The notes: generated by a model from the sequence alone, not told the origin. A stretch of DNA of 59,567 nt from CAZTAO01 sp964611645 (GCA_964611645.1 CAZTAO010000025.1:1-59567), one strand, 5' to 3'; counted from the first letter of the stretch, positions 25,448 to 34,354 are shown. Made by a program: numbers and translations.

Positions 25448-26293
25448 CTAGATAGCTATGCCAGCCCACTGTGATGGGCGAGAGACTTCTAGTCTCTCTT
25501 GGTCGCTCTTGGTCGCCAGTTTGACCATTCTTACGGTGGTGCCGGAGTCGAAATCGAAGGCTACCGAGTCCATTACGCTTCTCATGAAGAATATGCCTCG
25601 GCCGTGGTCCACGAACAGGTAGTCCTCACACTCTGGGAGCGATTCCAGGCAGAAGCCCGGTCCATTGTCGCTTATGCTCAGGCACAGCCTCTCGGCGTCC
25701 GCCACACAGCTCACGGTGAATGAGTCCCCGGCGTCTGCCTCTGCCCCATACTTGATCGCGTTGGTCGCGGCCTCGCCGACGGCCAGCACTATGTCGTTTC
25801 GGTCGGTTCTGCAGTACCCCAGACGCTCGGCGATGGTGTCGATGCGCTGCCTCGCTTCCCGTGAAAATGCCAGTTCCATGGGCAACGTGAAGACATCGAC
25901 CTCCATCTGCCCATCAAGCTGCGCCGACTTGCTCTGGTCGCAATTGCGCTGACATATTCGTTCGTGGCAGAAGATGTCGAGGAGGTGAAACCTGTCCAGT
26001 TTGGTTCTAAGAGGAGGATTGAGGTTCTTAAGGCGGAGGCGTCGCTTCCTCTGCCTGAAAACGCAGGCGGAGCGTGCGAGAAGCTGAAGAGCGGGGATAT
26101 CTATGAAGTCTACTTGCTCGAGGTTAAGACAAACACACTGGTCGACCTCATCGCACAGCCTCTCCAGCTCTTCGGCCATTCCCTCGAGGTTGGGAGCGCA
26201 AACCGCACCTGAGATGGTCAGTTCAGGTCTGCCCTCCTCAAGCGACAAAGTCCAGGTCGGCCGGTCTGTTAACAAAGACCTGGTCATCAACAC
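25448..26293 (-). CDS. STAS domain fused to an RsbW-like HATPase
   Basis: About 281 residues. Residues 10-115 form a STAS domain (LTISGAVCAPNLEGMAEEL; CVCLNLEQVDFIDIPALQLL; VFRQRKRRLRLKNLNPPL). Residues about 135-270 form a GHKL ATPase of the anti-sigma-factor kinase type: N-box VGEAATNAIKYG, G1 box SISDNGPGF, and a DHGRGIFFMRSVMD lid/G2 region. It joins in one chain the two parts that are usually separate in partner switching. The STAS site where a Ser/Thr is normally phosphorylated (DS/TSG type) reads D65-I-P-A, so it cannot be phosphorylated there. GTG 26293 is chosen for the GGGAG 9 bases upstream; ATG 26287 is an alternative. Confidence 0.8.
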   Translation of the reverse strand: MLMTRSLLTDRPTWTLSLEEGRPELTISGAVCAPNLEGMAEELERLCDEVDQCVCLNLEQVDFIDIPALQLLARSACVFRQRKRRLRLKNLNPPLRTKLDRFHLLDIFCHERICQRNCDQSKSAQLDGQMEVDVFTLPMELAFSREARQRIDTIAERLGYCRTDRNDIVLAVGEAATNAIKYGAEADAGDSFTVSCVADAERLCLSISDNGPGFCLESLPECEDYLFVDHGRGIFFMRSVMDSVAFDFDSGTTVRMVKLATKSDQERLEVSRPSQWAGIAI

Positions 26294-26702
26294 CAGATGA
26301 AACTCCCAGTACACAGAATTGGCCGGGCAATGCCCGCCACTGCGGAAAGCCCGACTCGCTGACCGTCACAACTCTACTCTGATAGCGTAACACCCTGACA
26401 TGCCATTGTCAATAGCGATCGGTGGCAGAAGAGGGTTCAGTTCTGCGGGAGCGATCTTCTATGGTGTGGCTGCTATTGCCTGCTGGTTGGAGTTTGTGAT
26501 CGTCTGCCGGCACGCCTCAATGGTGTTGCGGCCCTGCAACACCCAGGTTTCGAATACGGACCTGAGTATGCTCGCTGTGGTCGATCACTTCGGGGAACGA
26601 GTTCCGCCACTGATCTTCCTTGCGACCGCGGCAGGCCGGATGGCACGCCAGGCAGCATTGTTCTCCGAGGGCACCTCGGGACACTGCACGCACACGAACA
26701 AC

Positions 26703-26834
26703 GTGGAATTAGTCCTGACAGGCAGAAATGCCGCCCGGGAGATCATAGAGGCAGCCGACTACGTCACCGAAATGCGCGCCATCAAACACCCCTATGAACA
26801 GGGCATTGCGGCTCGGAAGATGGTTGATTACTGA
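26703..26834 (+). pseudogene. C-terminal remnant of a corrinoid adenosyltransferase (BtuR/CobO type)
   Basis: The last 44 residues of an open frame (VELVLTGRNAAREIIEAAD, then VTEMRAIKHPYEQGIAAR) match the conserved C-terminus of BtuR/CobO adenosyltransferases: TGR, ADxVTEM, KHPxxxGI. The full family is about 170-200 residues with an N-terminal GKGKTTAALG P-loop. The frame extends upstream to 26400, but residues encoded by 26400-26702 do not resemble the family, and no P-loop occurs in any forward frame. It is therefore a truncated, probably dead gene. The rest of the interval 26294-26702 shows nothing else recognisable. Confidence 0.7.
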
Positions 26835-26848
26835 GGCCGTGCGCCGCG

Positions 26849-28678
26849 CTACAACCTTGGTCGGACCGACAGCCTCTCCTTGAACTCAAACTTCGTCTGC
26901 GTCTTCATCCACTGCCTGGCGGTGTCAATCTGTTCCTGAGAGTAGCCCACTGTCCCCTTGTCCGCAACGGGGAAACCTTCAAGGGTGCGCGCAAGGACCC
27001 ACAAGGCGTACTCGCAGCAGCGGATGCCGGGGACTCCGTCCTTCACTGATGGCAGCCGCTTGTCCGACAGCAGGTATTCGTTCAGCACGGGAATCACTTC
27101 CGGCTGCCTGGTATAGGCCAGTTGGTGTGGCAGGACAGAAGCACGGCGGACAAGGTCGGGTTCCGCTTTCGCGAGCCGTATGCACTCAGCGATCTGCTCC
27201 TTGTCCCCCATTCTCGCAAGAGCAAGACGCGCCTGCAAGGAGGCCGGGTGTTGCTGGGCTATCAGTCCACGCAAGTACGGCTTCTGGTCTCGTATCTGCG
27301 CCACACCTGTCAGCAGGATAACCCCACCATCCGGATTCGGTTTATCCTTCAGGAGCCTTCGGATGGCATCTTTGGCGTAGTCGGTGAAATCCTCACTGTC
27401 TAGAGTGGCCAGGAGTTGTCTGACCTCCGTTCTCACCTCAAGCGCAGGATCGCTCAGAGCCTTCGCCATTCTCTCCACTGTAGTCCGCCGGTGCCACTCA
27501 CCCGGAGGCCCCCCGATTGTATATTGCCACTCGAAAGAGTAAGCCAGTCTCCGAACGGAGGCGTTGGGGTCCTTCTCATAGGCCTCGAATTGTGGCAGCG
27601 CGACATTTGGATCGAAGCCCAGAAGCTGCCTGGACTCGATGGTCTGGATCTTGCCACCCGCGACGCCGCCCATGTACGGTGTGAGCAGTTTGGCCAGTTC
27701 CTCGCCGGCTCTATTCTGCTTGAGCGTGAACAGCGCGCTCTGGGCCGCGCCCCGGATGATCTGGTACTTTCTCCCAGTGCAGTCCGTGTAGTCGCTCTGA
27801 GTAGTATCCGTCAGCAGGGACTCCAGCAGCGGGACCGCATACTCCTGCGCGGATTCTCCATAGGCCTTTACCGCCAGCATGCGTATGTACTTGTCGGGCT
27901 CAGCGTCGATTATGCTCTTGAGGTCGTCCGCCACCGACGCGTCCCCGACAAAGCCCAAGGCTATCACCCACCAATTCCCAACGTCCTTGCTGGCTGCTTG
28001 CCGCTCCCGCTGCAGAATCGGGATCGCGGGCTTGCCGATGTAGGAGAATGCGAGCAGGAACTGGTTGCGGACATAGGCTGTCGGTGAGAGATACGATCCT
28101 AACATGGGGGCCAACTTCGTGGGTGACGTCAACTCCCGCTTGAAGCGGGCGACCATCGGCTCCAGGCGAACCTCGACTGGAACCCGCATGCACTTGCCGA
28201 GGACTCTGGAGGCGAGCCCCGCTCCCGCGATGTTCTTCTTCGCTATCGCGTCGGTTAGAGCCCCAAGCTCCTCGGAGGTGAGGGGCCTCCTGATGGGGCG
28301 GTTCTCCAGCCTGAAAATTGCATCGGACGCGGAGTGTGGAAACGCTGTCTGGGCCAAAGCCTTGACCAGCAGGTCGGTAGATGCATCCCCTCCGATCCCG
28401 CCAAGCACGCGCGTCAATCGCAGCCTCTGCTCGTCATCAGCCCGAGCCATTGCCGCCTCGATGGCTGGTATCGCGGCCTCGTGGAGTTTGGCGACTTGTT
28501 CGATCTGTGTCTGCAAGTCCTCTCCGGAGTAGGTTAGTACGCCGTTGATCAACCTCGCCGCCCGTTGCTCCGTCGATTCATCAGCCGCAGCCGCTCCGCC
28601 AATGGACAGAGCCAGCAAAATCACTGCCCACATAGCCACTCGCCTGGCCCAAACCAACTTCCCCAAGCCCAACATCAT
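26849..28678 (-). CDS. Secreted HEAT-repeat protein
   Basis: About 609 residues. A signal peptide (VAMWAVILLALSIGGAAAA) is followed by a long alpha-helical solenoid with irregular HEAT-type repeats (AIPAIEAAMARADDEQRLRLTRVLGGIGG; YIRMLAVKAYGESAQEYAVPLLESLL; PASLQARLALARMGDKEQI). No catalytic motif is visible. Such proteins are usually scaffolds for protein contacts, here in the periplasm or at the surface. GGAGGTG precedes two adjacent ATGs (28678 and 28675), either of which could be used. A longer frame upstream has no signal character. It ends 15 bases after the convergent BtuR remnant. Confidence 0.75.
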   Translation of the reverse strand: MMLGLGKLVWARRVAMWAVILLALSIGGAAAADESTEQRAARLINGVLTYSGEDLQTQIEQVAKLHEAAIPAIEAAMARADDEQRLRLTRVLGGIGGDASTDLLVKALAQTAFPHSASDAIFRLENRPIRRPLTSEELGALTDAIAKKNIAGAGLASRVLGKCMRVPVEVRLEPMVARFKRELTSPTKLAPMLGSYLSPTAYVRNQFLLAFSYIGKPAIPILQRERQAASKDVGNWWVIALGFVGDASVADDLKSIIDAEPDKYIRMLAVKAYGESAQEYAVPLLESLLTDTTQSDYTDCTGRKYQIIRGAAQSALFTLKQNRAGEELAKLLTPYMGGVAGGKIQTIESRQLLGFDPNVALPQFEAYEKDPNASVRRLAYSFEWQYTIGGPPGEWHRRTTVERMAKALSDPALEVRTEVRQLLATLDSEDFTDYAKDAIRRLLKDKPNPDGGVILLTGVAQIRDQKPYLRGLIAQQHPASLQARLALARMGDKEQIAECIRLAKAEPDLVRRASVLPHQLAYTRQPEVIPVLNEYLLSDKRLPSVKDGVPGIRCCEYALWVLARTLEGFPVADKGTVGYSQEQIDTARQWMKTQTKFEFKERLSVRPRL

Positions 28679-28723
28679 TCCACCTCCGTCGCCGGATACT
28701 CCGTGGTGAACTGCCATACACTA

Positions 28724-28754
28724 GTATTAGACGCCGATAATGGCCAAATGTCAA
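28724..28754 (-). promoter_or_regulatory. Possible promoter of the HEAT-repeat gene
   Basis: On the minus strand a perfect TTGACA (28754-28749) and TAATAC (28729-28724) are 19 bases apart. The spacing is longer than ideal. Confidence 0.4.
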
Positions 28755-28782
28755 CGGTTTCCTTGAGTCTTCTTCGAATCAG

Positions 28783-29607
28783 CTACCTCGCCAGCCGGAA
28801 TCCCAGGCTGTAGCTTATGCTGCTGCTGAACCCGTCGGGGTAGATGAAGCGGAATGAGCTGCGGGTTACGTCGCTGCCGCTGATCCAGCAACCGCCCCGC
28901 ATGACTCTCTGGACACCCGTGAGCGGCCCGGTCGGGTTCCTGGTCGGCGCGGTGGTGTAGTAGTCTTTGCCATACCAGTCCTGGCACCATTCCCACACGT
29001 TTCCGGCCATATCCAGGCATCCGTAGGGGCTGGCCCCGCGAGGATAGCTCGTCACGGACTGCGCCCTGTTCGGGCCTGCCAGGAAGTTGTTGCACTTTGA
29101 GGGGTCCCACTTGTTGCCCCAGGGGTATATTCGGCCGTCAGCCCCCCGCGCGGCTTTTTCCCACTCTGCCTCGGTAGGCAACCTTGCCCCGGCCCACTTC
29201 GCGTAGTCGACCGCGTCCTGCCAGAAGACATTCACCACGGGGTAGTCATCAACCCACCCCCAGAACGGCCGATATGGCATAGCCCTGCCGGTTTCCTCGC
29301 AGAATTTCCGATACTGGGCCACCGTTACTTCGCACTGGTAGATCCAGTAGCCTTCCAGATACACCCTGTGCGCGGGTTTCTCGTCTGGATAGCCACTATC
29401 TGAACCCATTAGAAACTCCCCTGCGGGAACCCACATCATCTGCGCGCCGTCTTTGGGGTTGACGCGCGTATCGCCGACCTTTGCCCCCGGTCTCCCATCG
29501 TAAACAGGCGCCGGCTTCGTTGGTTGAGCGGAGTCGAAACCAACTCCCCCAACCGCGCCGCCGCACGCCACCACAATCAGTGCAACCCATAACCCAACTG
29601 CTCTCAA
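28783..29607 (-). CDS. Secreted SUMF1/formylglycine-generating-enzyme-like protein
   Basis: A 274-residue protein with an N-terminal hydrophobic signal (LWVALIVVACGGAVGG). From residue 55 onward it is a SUMF1 domain: MMWVPAGEFLMGSD, PAHRVYLEGYWIYQCEVTVAQY, PVVNVFWQDAVDYAKWAGARLPTEAEWEKAARG, DMAGNVWEWCQDWYG, and the final RVMRGGCW and SLGFRLAR. The catalytic cysteine pair of true formylglycine-generating enzymes is not evident: after RGGCW there is no second cysteine. A sulfatase-activating role is therefore unlikely. Many such proteins are structural or binding modules. TTG 29607 has GAGG upstream. The linker just after the signal contains a copy of a genomic repeat (VGFDSAQPT). Confidence 0.85.
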   Translation of the reverse strand: MRAVGLWVALIVVACGGAVGGVGFDSAQPTKPAPVYDGRPGAKVGDTRVNPKDGAQMMWVPAGEFLMGSDSGYPDEKPAHRVYLEGYWIYQCEVTVAQYRKFCEETGRAMPYRPFWGWVDDYPVVNVFWQDAVDYAKWAGARLPTEAEWEKAARGADGRIYPWGNKWDPSKCNNFLAGPNRAQSVTSYPRGASPYGCLDMAGNVWEWCQDWYGKDYYTTAPTRNPTGPLTGVQRVMRGGCWISGSDVTRSSFRFIYPDGFSSSISYSLGFRLAR

Positions 29608-29660
29608 ACTGCTAACCTCGTTTCCATGTCTGGGACACGCTCCATGCTATTCGCCAAAGA

Positions 29661-29688
29661 CGCAAGAAAACCCTGCCGTGTGCAGGGT
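29661..29688 (-). terminator. Terminator after the ABC permease gene
   Basis: On the minus strand ACCCTGC, a short loop and GCAGGGT (29688-29670) form a stem followed by TTTTCTTGCGTC. It lies about 50 bases beyond the permease stop and fits a rho-independent terminator. Confidence 0.7.
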
Positions 29689-29740
29689 GGAGTGATGCCA
29701 AAGACCGATGAAGACAACCGGCGAGACGAACGGTTACGCC

Positions 29741-31405
29741 CTACTCCACTCCCGGGTCGAATGCCTCGTAGACGGACCCCGCGACTATCGCGCCGGCCAG
29801 ACCAATGACCATGTTCACCAAGCACAGCAGCGTCGTGATCGACCACATGTCCAGTTGCAGCGACACGTAGCTGAAGAGCAGCAGGGCAAAGGTGGGGGTG
29901 ACCGCGATTGTGGCGAACAGCAACCCCACAATCACACTCAGGAAGTTTTGGACGAAGTCGCGGGCGTTCGGGTAGAACAGTGCCGCTATATAAAGAGGTG
30001 GGATCAGGGCGAATGCGAAGAATGGTGTGAACACCGCGCACGCCACGAGAAGCTCCCTGTCCACACCTGGCAGCAGCACAATCGCGGCCAGACTCACGAA
30101 TACCGCGAACAAGATTACGTATGCCAGCGACTCCAGTACGTGGGCCATGGCCACTTTCCACGGCGTGATGGGCATACACTTCGTGATGCTGGCGTGTTTG
30201 ATCTCCGAACGGACTTCCGGCTGAATGGTCATCGCCAACATTCCCGCCATGTATGGGATGAAGAGCGGAGTGTACCTGATCAGCTCGGGGCTTTGCTGAG
30301 TCGCCGCCACCGCGTAGGCCAGCAGCCACGGCGCGGCAAGCTCCAGCAGCATCCGCCATCCACGAACGCGGACCCTCACCTGCACGTTCTTCCACAGCAT
30401 CGCGCTCCACCCGGTCCCAAAAGGCCGAATGGTCAAGCCGGCTCGCTTCGTCTGCTTCTCGCGAAGGGAGTCCACTCTTATGGACTCGCGGTCGCCGGTC
30501 ATGGCCGCCATTCTCCTGGCGTAATATGCCGCGCTGGGCTGCAGGGCGGGTTCGTAGATGTTTTCCCGCCTGGAAACCAGCACCGCGAACATCGCGACCG
30601 TTGCGAACCATATCAGGCCCAGGCGGATCCAGTTCTCGTCTGTGACCCCGATGAGGGGCGCGAGCATCAGAGATGCGCACCAACGGGCAGGGACAAACAG
30701 CCACCTGAACAGCGGGAAGCCGTTGGCGTAAGCCACCCCCGCGCCGACGTCACCAGTGGTCATGAATGCGATCATACCGAGCGCGATGGTGACCAGGAGT
30801 ACCCCAAGGAGCACTGTCTTGATCAGCATCCCAGCCTGGGCCAGCTTCTGGTAACCCGACGAAAAGACCAGGTTGATGACGTGAGCCGTGTTGATCACTG
30901 CCAGTATCAGCCCGACCAGGGCCGCTATGCTTACCCACCCGTAAGGAAAGAAGCTCACGCCCAGGACCGACAACGCCTGTATGATTATGGGCGCTATCAT
31001 AACTCCGATCCCGAATATGTAGGCTGCATACTTGAGGTAGTCCTTGGCCAGCTTGAACAGCAGAACTGTGCGCCGGGGGATGGGGAGGGGAAAGAGGAAA
31101 TCGACCTGGCTTGGAGAGAAAATAAGCAGGCCGGAGTTGAACGAGTTGTACAACACCAGCACGCACCCGCCAACCAGGATCATCGAAAGCCATGCCTCGA
31201 TGGTATCGATTGGGATGTCCCGAAGCATGGTCAATTGTGGTGTTCCCAGCCTGTCCGGGTAGATAGAGAAAGCGATGCTCTGGGCAAGCGTTACGGCGAA
31301 CGCGGTGAAGAGTATGGCCACCGGTATCAGCCGTTTCGCGTTTGTCAGAACACTCCAGATGGCGTTGGACGCCAGCCTACGCTCTAGAAACAGAAGCGTT
31401 TTCAT
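29741..31405 (-). CDS. Putative ABC exporter permease
   Basis: A 554-residue integral membrane protein with about 12 or more hydrophobic helices. The N-terminal cytoplasmic region (MKTLLFLERRLASNAIW) and the long loop in the middle (about residues 300-350: SLREKQTKRAGLTIRPFGTG then WSAMLWKNVQVRVR) give the two-half layout of the putative ABC exporter membrane family (ABC-2-like). The helices have no transport signature that would name a substrate. Its start codon ATG 31405 lies inside the 3' end of the ATPase gene and has AGGAG upstream, so the two are coupled. It exports an unknown compound together with the ATPase encoded just upstream. Confidence 0.8.
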   Translation of the reverse strand: MKTLLFLERRLASNAIWSVLTNAKRLIPVAILFTAFAVTLAQSIAFSIYPDRLGTPQLTMLRDIPIDTIEAWLSMILVGGCVLVLYNSFNSGLLIFSPSQVDFLFPLPIPRRTVLLFKLAKDYLKYAAYIFGIGVMIAPIIIQALSVLGVSFFPYGWVSIAALVGLILAVINTAHVINLVFSSGYQKLAQAGMLIKTVLLGVLLVTIALGMIAFMTTGDVGAGVAYANGFPLFRWLFVPARWCASLMLAPLIGVTDENWIRLGLIWFATVAMFAVLVSRRENIYEPALQPSAAYYARRMAAMTGDRESIRVDSLREKQTKRAGLTIRPFGTGWSAMLWKNVQVRVRVRGWRMLLELAAPWLLAYAVAATQQSPELIRYTPLFIPYMAGMLAMTIQPEVRSEIKHASITKCMPITPWKVAMAHVLESLAYVILFAVFVSLAAIVLLPGVDRELLVACAVFTPFFAFALIPPLYIAALFYPNARDFVQNFLSVIVGLLFATIAVTPTFALLLFSYVSLQLDMWSITTLLCLVNMVIGLAGAIVAGSVYEAFDPGVE

Positions 31406-32129
31406 CGCTCTCCTGTGTCAGCCTGAGGAACACGTCTTCCAGGCTTGAGTTTGCCCCGAGCATGGCCTGCTCGTGGAGTTCGGCCAGGTTGCCTTCCGCC
31501 GCAATCGAACCTTCGAGCAGGATGATGATGCGGTCGCAGAGCCTCTCGGCGGTGTCGAGCATGTGGGTGCTGATGAGGATCGACTTCCCGCTGTTGCGCG
31601 CGCCTATGAGCAGTTCCTTGAGTTCGTGAGCGCCGCTGGGGTCGATCCCGATGAGGGGTTCGTCCAGCAGGATCACCTGCGCATCATGAACAAAGGCGCA
31701 CGCAATCGCCAGCTTCTGCTTCATCCCCTTGGAGAGGCTGAGGACCAGGTCATCGCGCCTGTCGATCAGGTCAAAGCGGGTCATCAGCTCATCCACGCGG
31801 GAGTCGAATGTGGAGAGAGTGTTGTACCCCATGGCCACGAAGCGCAGGTGCTCCCACACGGTGAGCATATCGTAGGGCGTGGGCACCTCCGGGACAAAGG
31901 CTATCCGACGCTTGGCCTCTTCCTCGTTGACCTTGATGTCTATACCGTCAACCACTATGCCGCCCTGCGTGGACTGGATGATCCCTGTCACGCACCGCAG
32001 GATTGTGGTTTTGCCGGCGCCATTTGGGCCAAGCAGACCGACGATCTCGCCGTTGTTGACTTCGAACGACACCCCGTCGACCGCCAGCCTCTTCTTGTAA
32101 TACTTCACCAGGTTTGTGACTTTGAGCAA
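31377..32129 (-). CDS. ABC transporter ATP-binding protein
   Basis: A 250-residue ATPase. Walker A is GPNGAGKTT (about residues 34-42), the signature is LSLSKGMKQK (a variant of LSGGQ), Walker B is AQVILLDEP, and the switch His is in ILISTHMLDTAERLCDRIIIL. The helical-domain insert with IAFVPEVPTPYDMLTVWEHL is typical of ABC-2 export ATPases. TTG 32129 has a GGGGG site 6 bases upstream. Its 3' end overlaps the permease start by 29 bases. The neighbours on the 5' side are a DUF2142-like membrane protein and a HAD phosphatase, probably in the same transcript. Confidence 0.95.
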   Translation of the reverse strand: MLKVTNLVKYYKKRLAVDGVSFEVNNGEIVGLLGPNGAGKTTILRCVTGIIQSTQGGIVVDGIDIKVNEEEAKRRIAFVPEVPTPYDMLTVWEHLRFVAMGYNTLSTFDSRVDELMTRFDLIDRRDDLVLSLSKGMKQKLAIACAFVHDAQVILLDEPLIGIDPSGAHELKELLIGARNSGKSILISTHMLDTAERLCDRIIILLEGSIAAEGNLAELHEQAMLGANSSLEDVFLRLTQESDENASVSRA

Positions 32130-32144
32130 GTAGATACCCCCGTG

Positions 32145-33473
32145 TCAACGCACCGGAACGTAATGTGTTGCCGCCGTTACCAGAAGCCAGACGTTGAAGC
32201 CAAGCAAGCCTGCACACAGAGCGCCCATCAGCATACTCCTGACACTCTCAGCCCTGAACGCCCCGGCCGCCACAACCACGCACAGTCCGAATATACCCGC
32301 AACCGGCAAAAATAACCGCCCCTGCATCTGCGTGCCCTGGTCAACCACCATCAGATATTGAACGTAGGACACATACACCAGGATCGGAGCCAGTATGAGA
32401 TAGCCGAGATCCCGCCGCCACTCGCCACGATCCCGCACAAAGGCGATTACCATACCCAACAGCACTATTACGTGCGAGGTGTAGATTGCGTTCATATATG
32501 GTCGCCACGGCAGGACATTTTCTACCAGCCAATAGGGAGCCCAGAAGAACCCCATAGCGAGCTTGGTGGCTGCGAGCACTGTTCGGCCAACCAAGTATGC
32601 GGCGAGCGTTGGGTAAGCAAGGACCGCCTCCCACGTCAGCATTCCCGGCTTGGCGGCGGGGTCGTAGAGGGAGTGGGGAAATGCCGTGCCGAGTTCGAGC
32701 TTGCACCTGATAAACCACCACCCGCAGACCAAAAGGCAGACTGTCATCGCCACCCCGGATTCCCGTAGCTGCTCGGTGATCCTGGCGCGGTGTGTGCGCC
32801 TGGCCACCAGTGCGAACGCCACCAACTCCATAGCGATCAGCGCCAATCCCTGGGCCTTGGCAAGCACCGCCAGCCCGATAACCACTCCCCTCCACACAGC
32901 CCCGCGCACCCCGACGCTCTCTCCCCGGAAAACCGGGAGCAGCAGGACAAGCGCCCACGTGAACAGCAGAGACTCCAGGATGTCGTTGCTCAGCACACCC
33001 GACATGTAGGTTGCGCTCGGGATCACAGCGACAAACGCGGCCGCCCACAACGCTTTTCGTTCATCCCTGAACAGAACCAGCGCCAGGCGGAAGACCGTCC
33101 ATATCCACAGCACCCCAAAGGCGATGTTGAGGAACCGCAGCGCCCGCCAGATGGCATCCGATGGAACCCCGGCGGCATTCAGCGCGGCGTGCGGGATAGC
33201 CATCGCTAGGTAGAAGAGCGGCGGCTGGTGGGCTTCGTGGCTCTCGGTGGAGTCTTCAGTTGAAGTAATGGTATGCGCGATGGGCGGGACCCGAAACTGG
33301 GTCGCAAGTGAGCGGATGTAGATAAAGTGCGCAGGCTCATCCGGCCCGAACTTCAGTGGAAGCAGGGTCGAATAGGCGACAGACAACCCCGCGAACACAA
33401 CCAGCAACGCCAGCAGGACGATGCGGGTAGTGACTGCTCGAGGCACCGTAGAATCACCGTCCGTCACAGACAT
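32145..33473 (-). CDS. DUF2142-like/GT39-like polytopic membrane protein
   Basis: A 442-residue membrane protein with about 10-12 helices. Near the N-terminus FGPDEPAHFIYIRSL places a conserved DEP motif just after the first helix, as in DUF2142 and in GT39/ArnT-like glycosyltransferases, where an acidic residue in that first loop is catalytic. HQPPLFYLAMAIPH resembles the second loop of those enzymes. A polyprenyl-phosphate-sugar-dependent glycosyltransferase is possible, unproven. ATG 33473 has GGAG 8 bases upstream; GTG 33482 is less likely. It ends 15 bases before the ABC ATPase start, so it is likely part of the same operon. Confidence 0.75.
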   Translation of the reverse strand: MSVTDGDSTVPRAVTTRIVLLALLVVFAGLSVAYSTLLPLKFGPDEPAHFIYIRSLATQFRVPPIAHTITSTEDSTESHEAHQPPLFYLAMAIPHAALNAAGVPSDAIWRALRFLNIAFGVLWIWTVFRLALVLFRDERKALWAAAFVAVIPSATYMSGVLSNDILESLLFTWALVLLLPVFRGESVGVRGAVWRGVVIGLAVLAKAQGLALIAMELVAFALVARRTHRARITEQLRESGVAMTVCLLVCGWWFIRCKLELGTAFPHSLYDPAAKPGMLTWEAVLAYPTLAAYLVGRTVLAATKLAMGFFWAPYWLVENVLPWRPYMNAIYTSHVIVLLGMVIAFVRDRGEWRRDLGYLILAPILVYVSYVQYLMVVDQGTQMQGRLFLPVAGIFGLCVVVAAGAFRAESVRSMLMGALCAGLLGFNVWLLVTAATHYVPVR

Positions 33474-33512
33474 TCCCTTCACTCCAACTCGGAACTAGGC
33501 ACCAGGAACTCG

Positions 33513-34280
33513 CTATTCCACCACAATATCAGCCACGGAATTGAGAATGTGGGTTGGACGGTAGGGCCAGCGGCAGACTTCCTCGGATGTTGTGACTCCG
33601 GTGAGGACCAGTATCGTTTCCAGACCGCTTTCCATTCCCGCGACTACGTCGGTGTCCATCCGGTCGCCAACCATCACCGACTCCTCCGAGTGCGCGCCCA
33701 TAAACCTCAGCGCCGACCGCATCATCAGGGGGTTGGGCTTGCCCACAAAGTAGGGCTTCACGCCCGAGGCCTTCTCGATCAGAGCCGCCAGCGCTCCACA
33801 CGCAGGCTCCAGACCCTTGTCTCCCGGGCCGTTGTTGTCGGGGTTGGTGGCAATGAACCTCGCTCCGGCAGCGACAAGTCGCGCCGCAGTGGTGATTTGT
33901 TCAAAGCTGTAGTTTGTGGTCTCACCGAGGACCACGTAGTCGGGGTCCTTGTCCGTGAGAACATACCCAAGATCGTGCAACGGTGTGGTGAGGCCTGTCT
34001 CGCCGATCACAAACGCCGACCCGTCCGGCATCTGGTTGTGCAGGAACTGCGCGGTGGCCATCGCCGAAGTGAACAGATGATCCGCCGGCACCCGCAGCCC
34101 CACGTTCATCAACCTGCGATGGAGGTCGCGAGGGGTGAACATCGGGTTGTTAGTCAGAATAGCGAAGCGAGCCTCGCTATCGATGAGTTTTTCAATGAAC
34201 TCCTGCGCACCGGGAATAGGCTTACTCCCCCTGAGCAGGACTCCATCCATGTCCAACAGGTAACACTTTTTTGCTTTCAT
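33513..34280 (-). CDS. HAD-superfamily IIA phosphatase (NagD-like)
   Basis: A 255-residue cytoplasmic hydrolase. Motif I is LLDMDGVLLRG (nucleophile Asp10, acid Asp12), motif II is ILTNNP, motif III the Lys in YFVGKPNP, and motif IV VMVGDRMDTDVVAGMESG. The C2-type cap between motifs II and III assigns it to class IIA (NagD/4-nitrophenyl phosphatase group), which act on small sugar or nucleotide phosphates. The substrate cannot be told from sequence. There is no ribosome site before the ATG at 34280. It is divergent from gyrB. About 30 bases of repeat-like sequence separate it from the DUF2142-like gene. Confidence 0.9.
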   Translation of the reverse strand: MKAKKCYLLDMDGVLLRGSKPIPGAQEFIEKLIDSEARFAILTNNPMFTPRDLHRRLMNVGLRVPADHLFTSAMATAQFLHNQMPDGSAFVIGETGLTTPLHDLGYVLTDKDPDYVVLGETTNYSFEQITTAARLVAAGARFIATNPDNNGPGDKGLEPACGALAALIEKASGVKPYFVGKPNPLMMRSALRFMGAHSEESVMVGDRMDTDVVAGMESGLETILVLTGVTTSEEVCRWPYRPTHILNSVADIVVE

Positions 34281-34354
34281 ATCAGTGTCAACTTAGGCAT
34301 GTGTGCCGCGTAATCCTTCCTGATCGCCCCGGCCTGAGTACGAGGCTGCAAAAC

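Noticed and set aside
28849..29590. Possible true formylglycine-generating enzyme
   Set aside because: The catalytic cysteine pair is not present, so only the domain family is claimed.
29708..31387. A 559-codon plus-strand frame opposite the ABC permease
   Set aside because: Rich in Gln, Arg and His and lacks any motif; the minus-strand permease with its membrane helices and coupling to the ATPase is the real gene.
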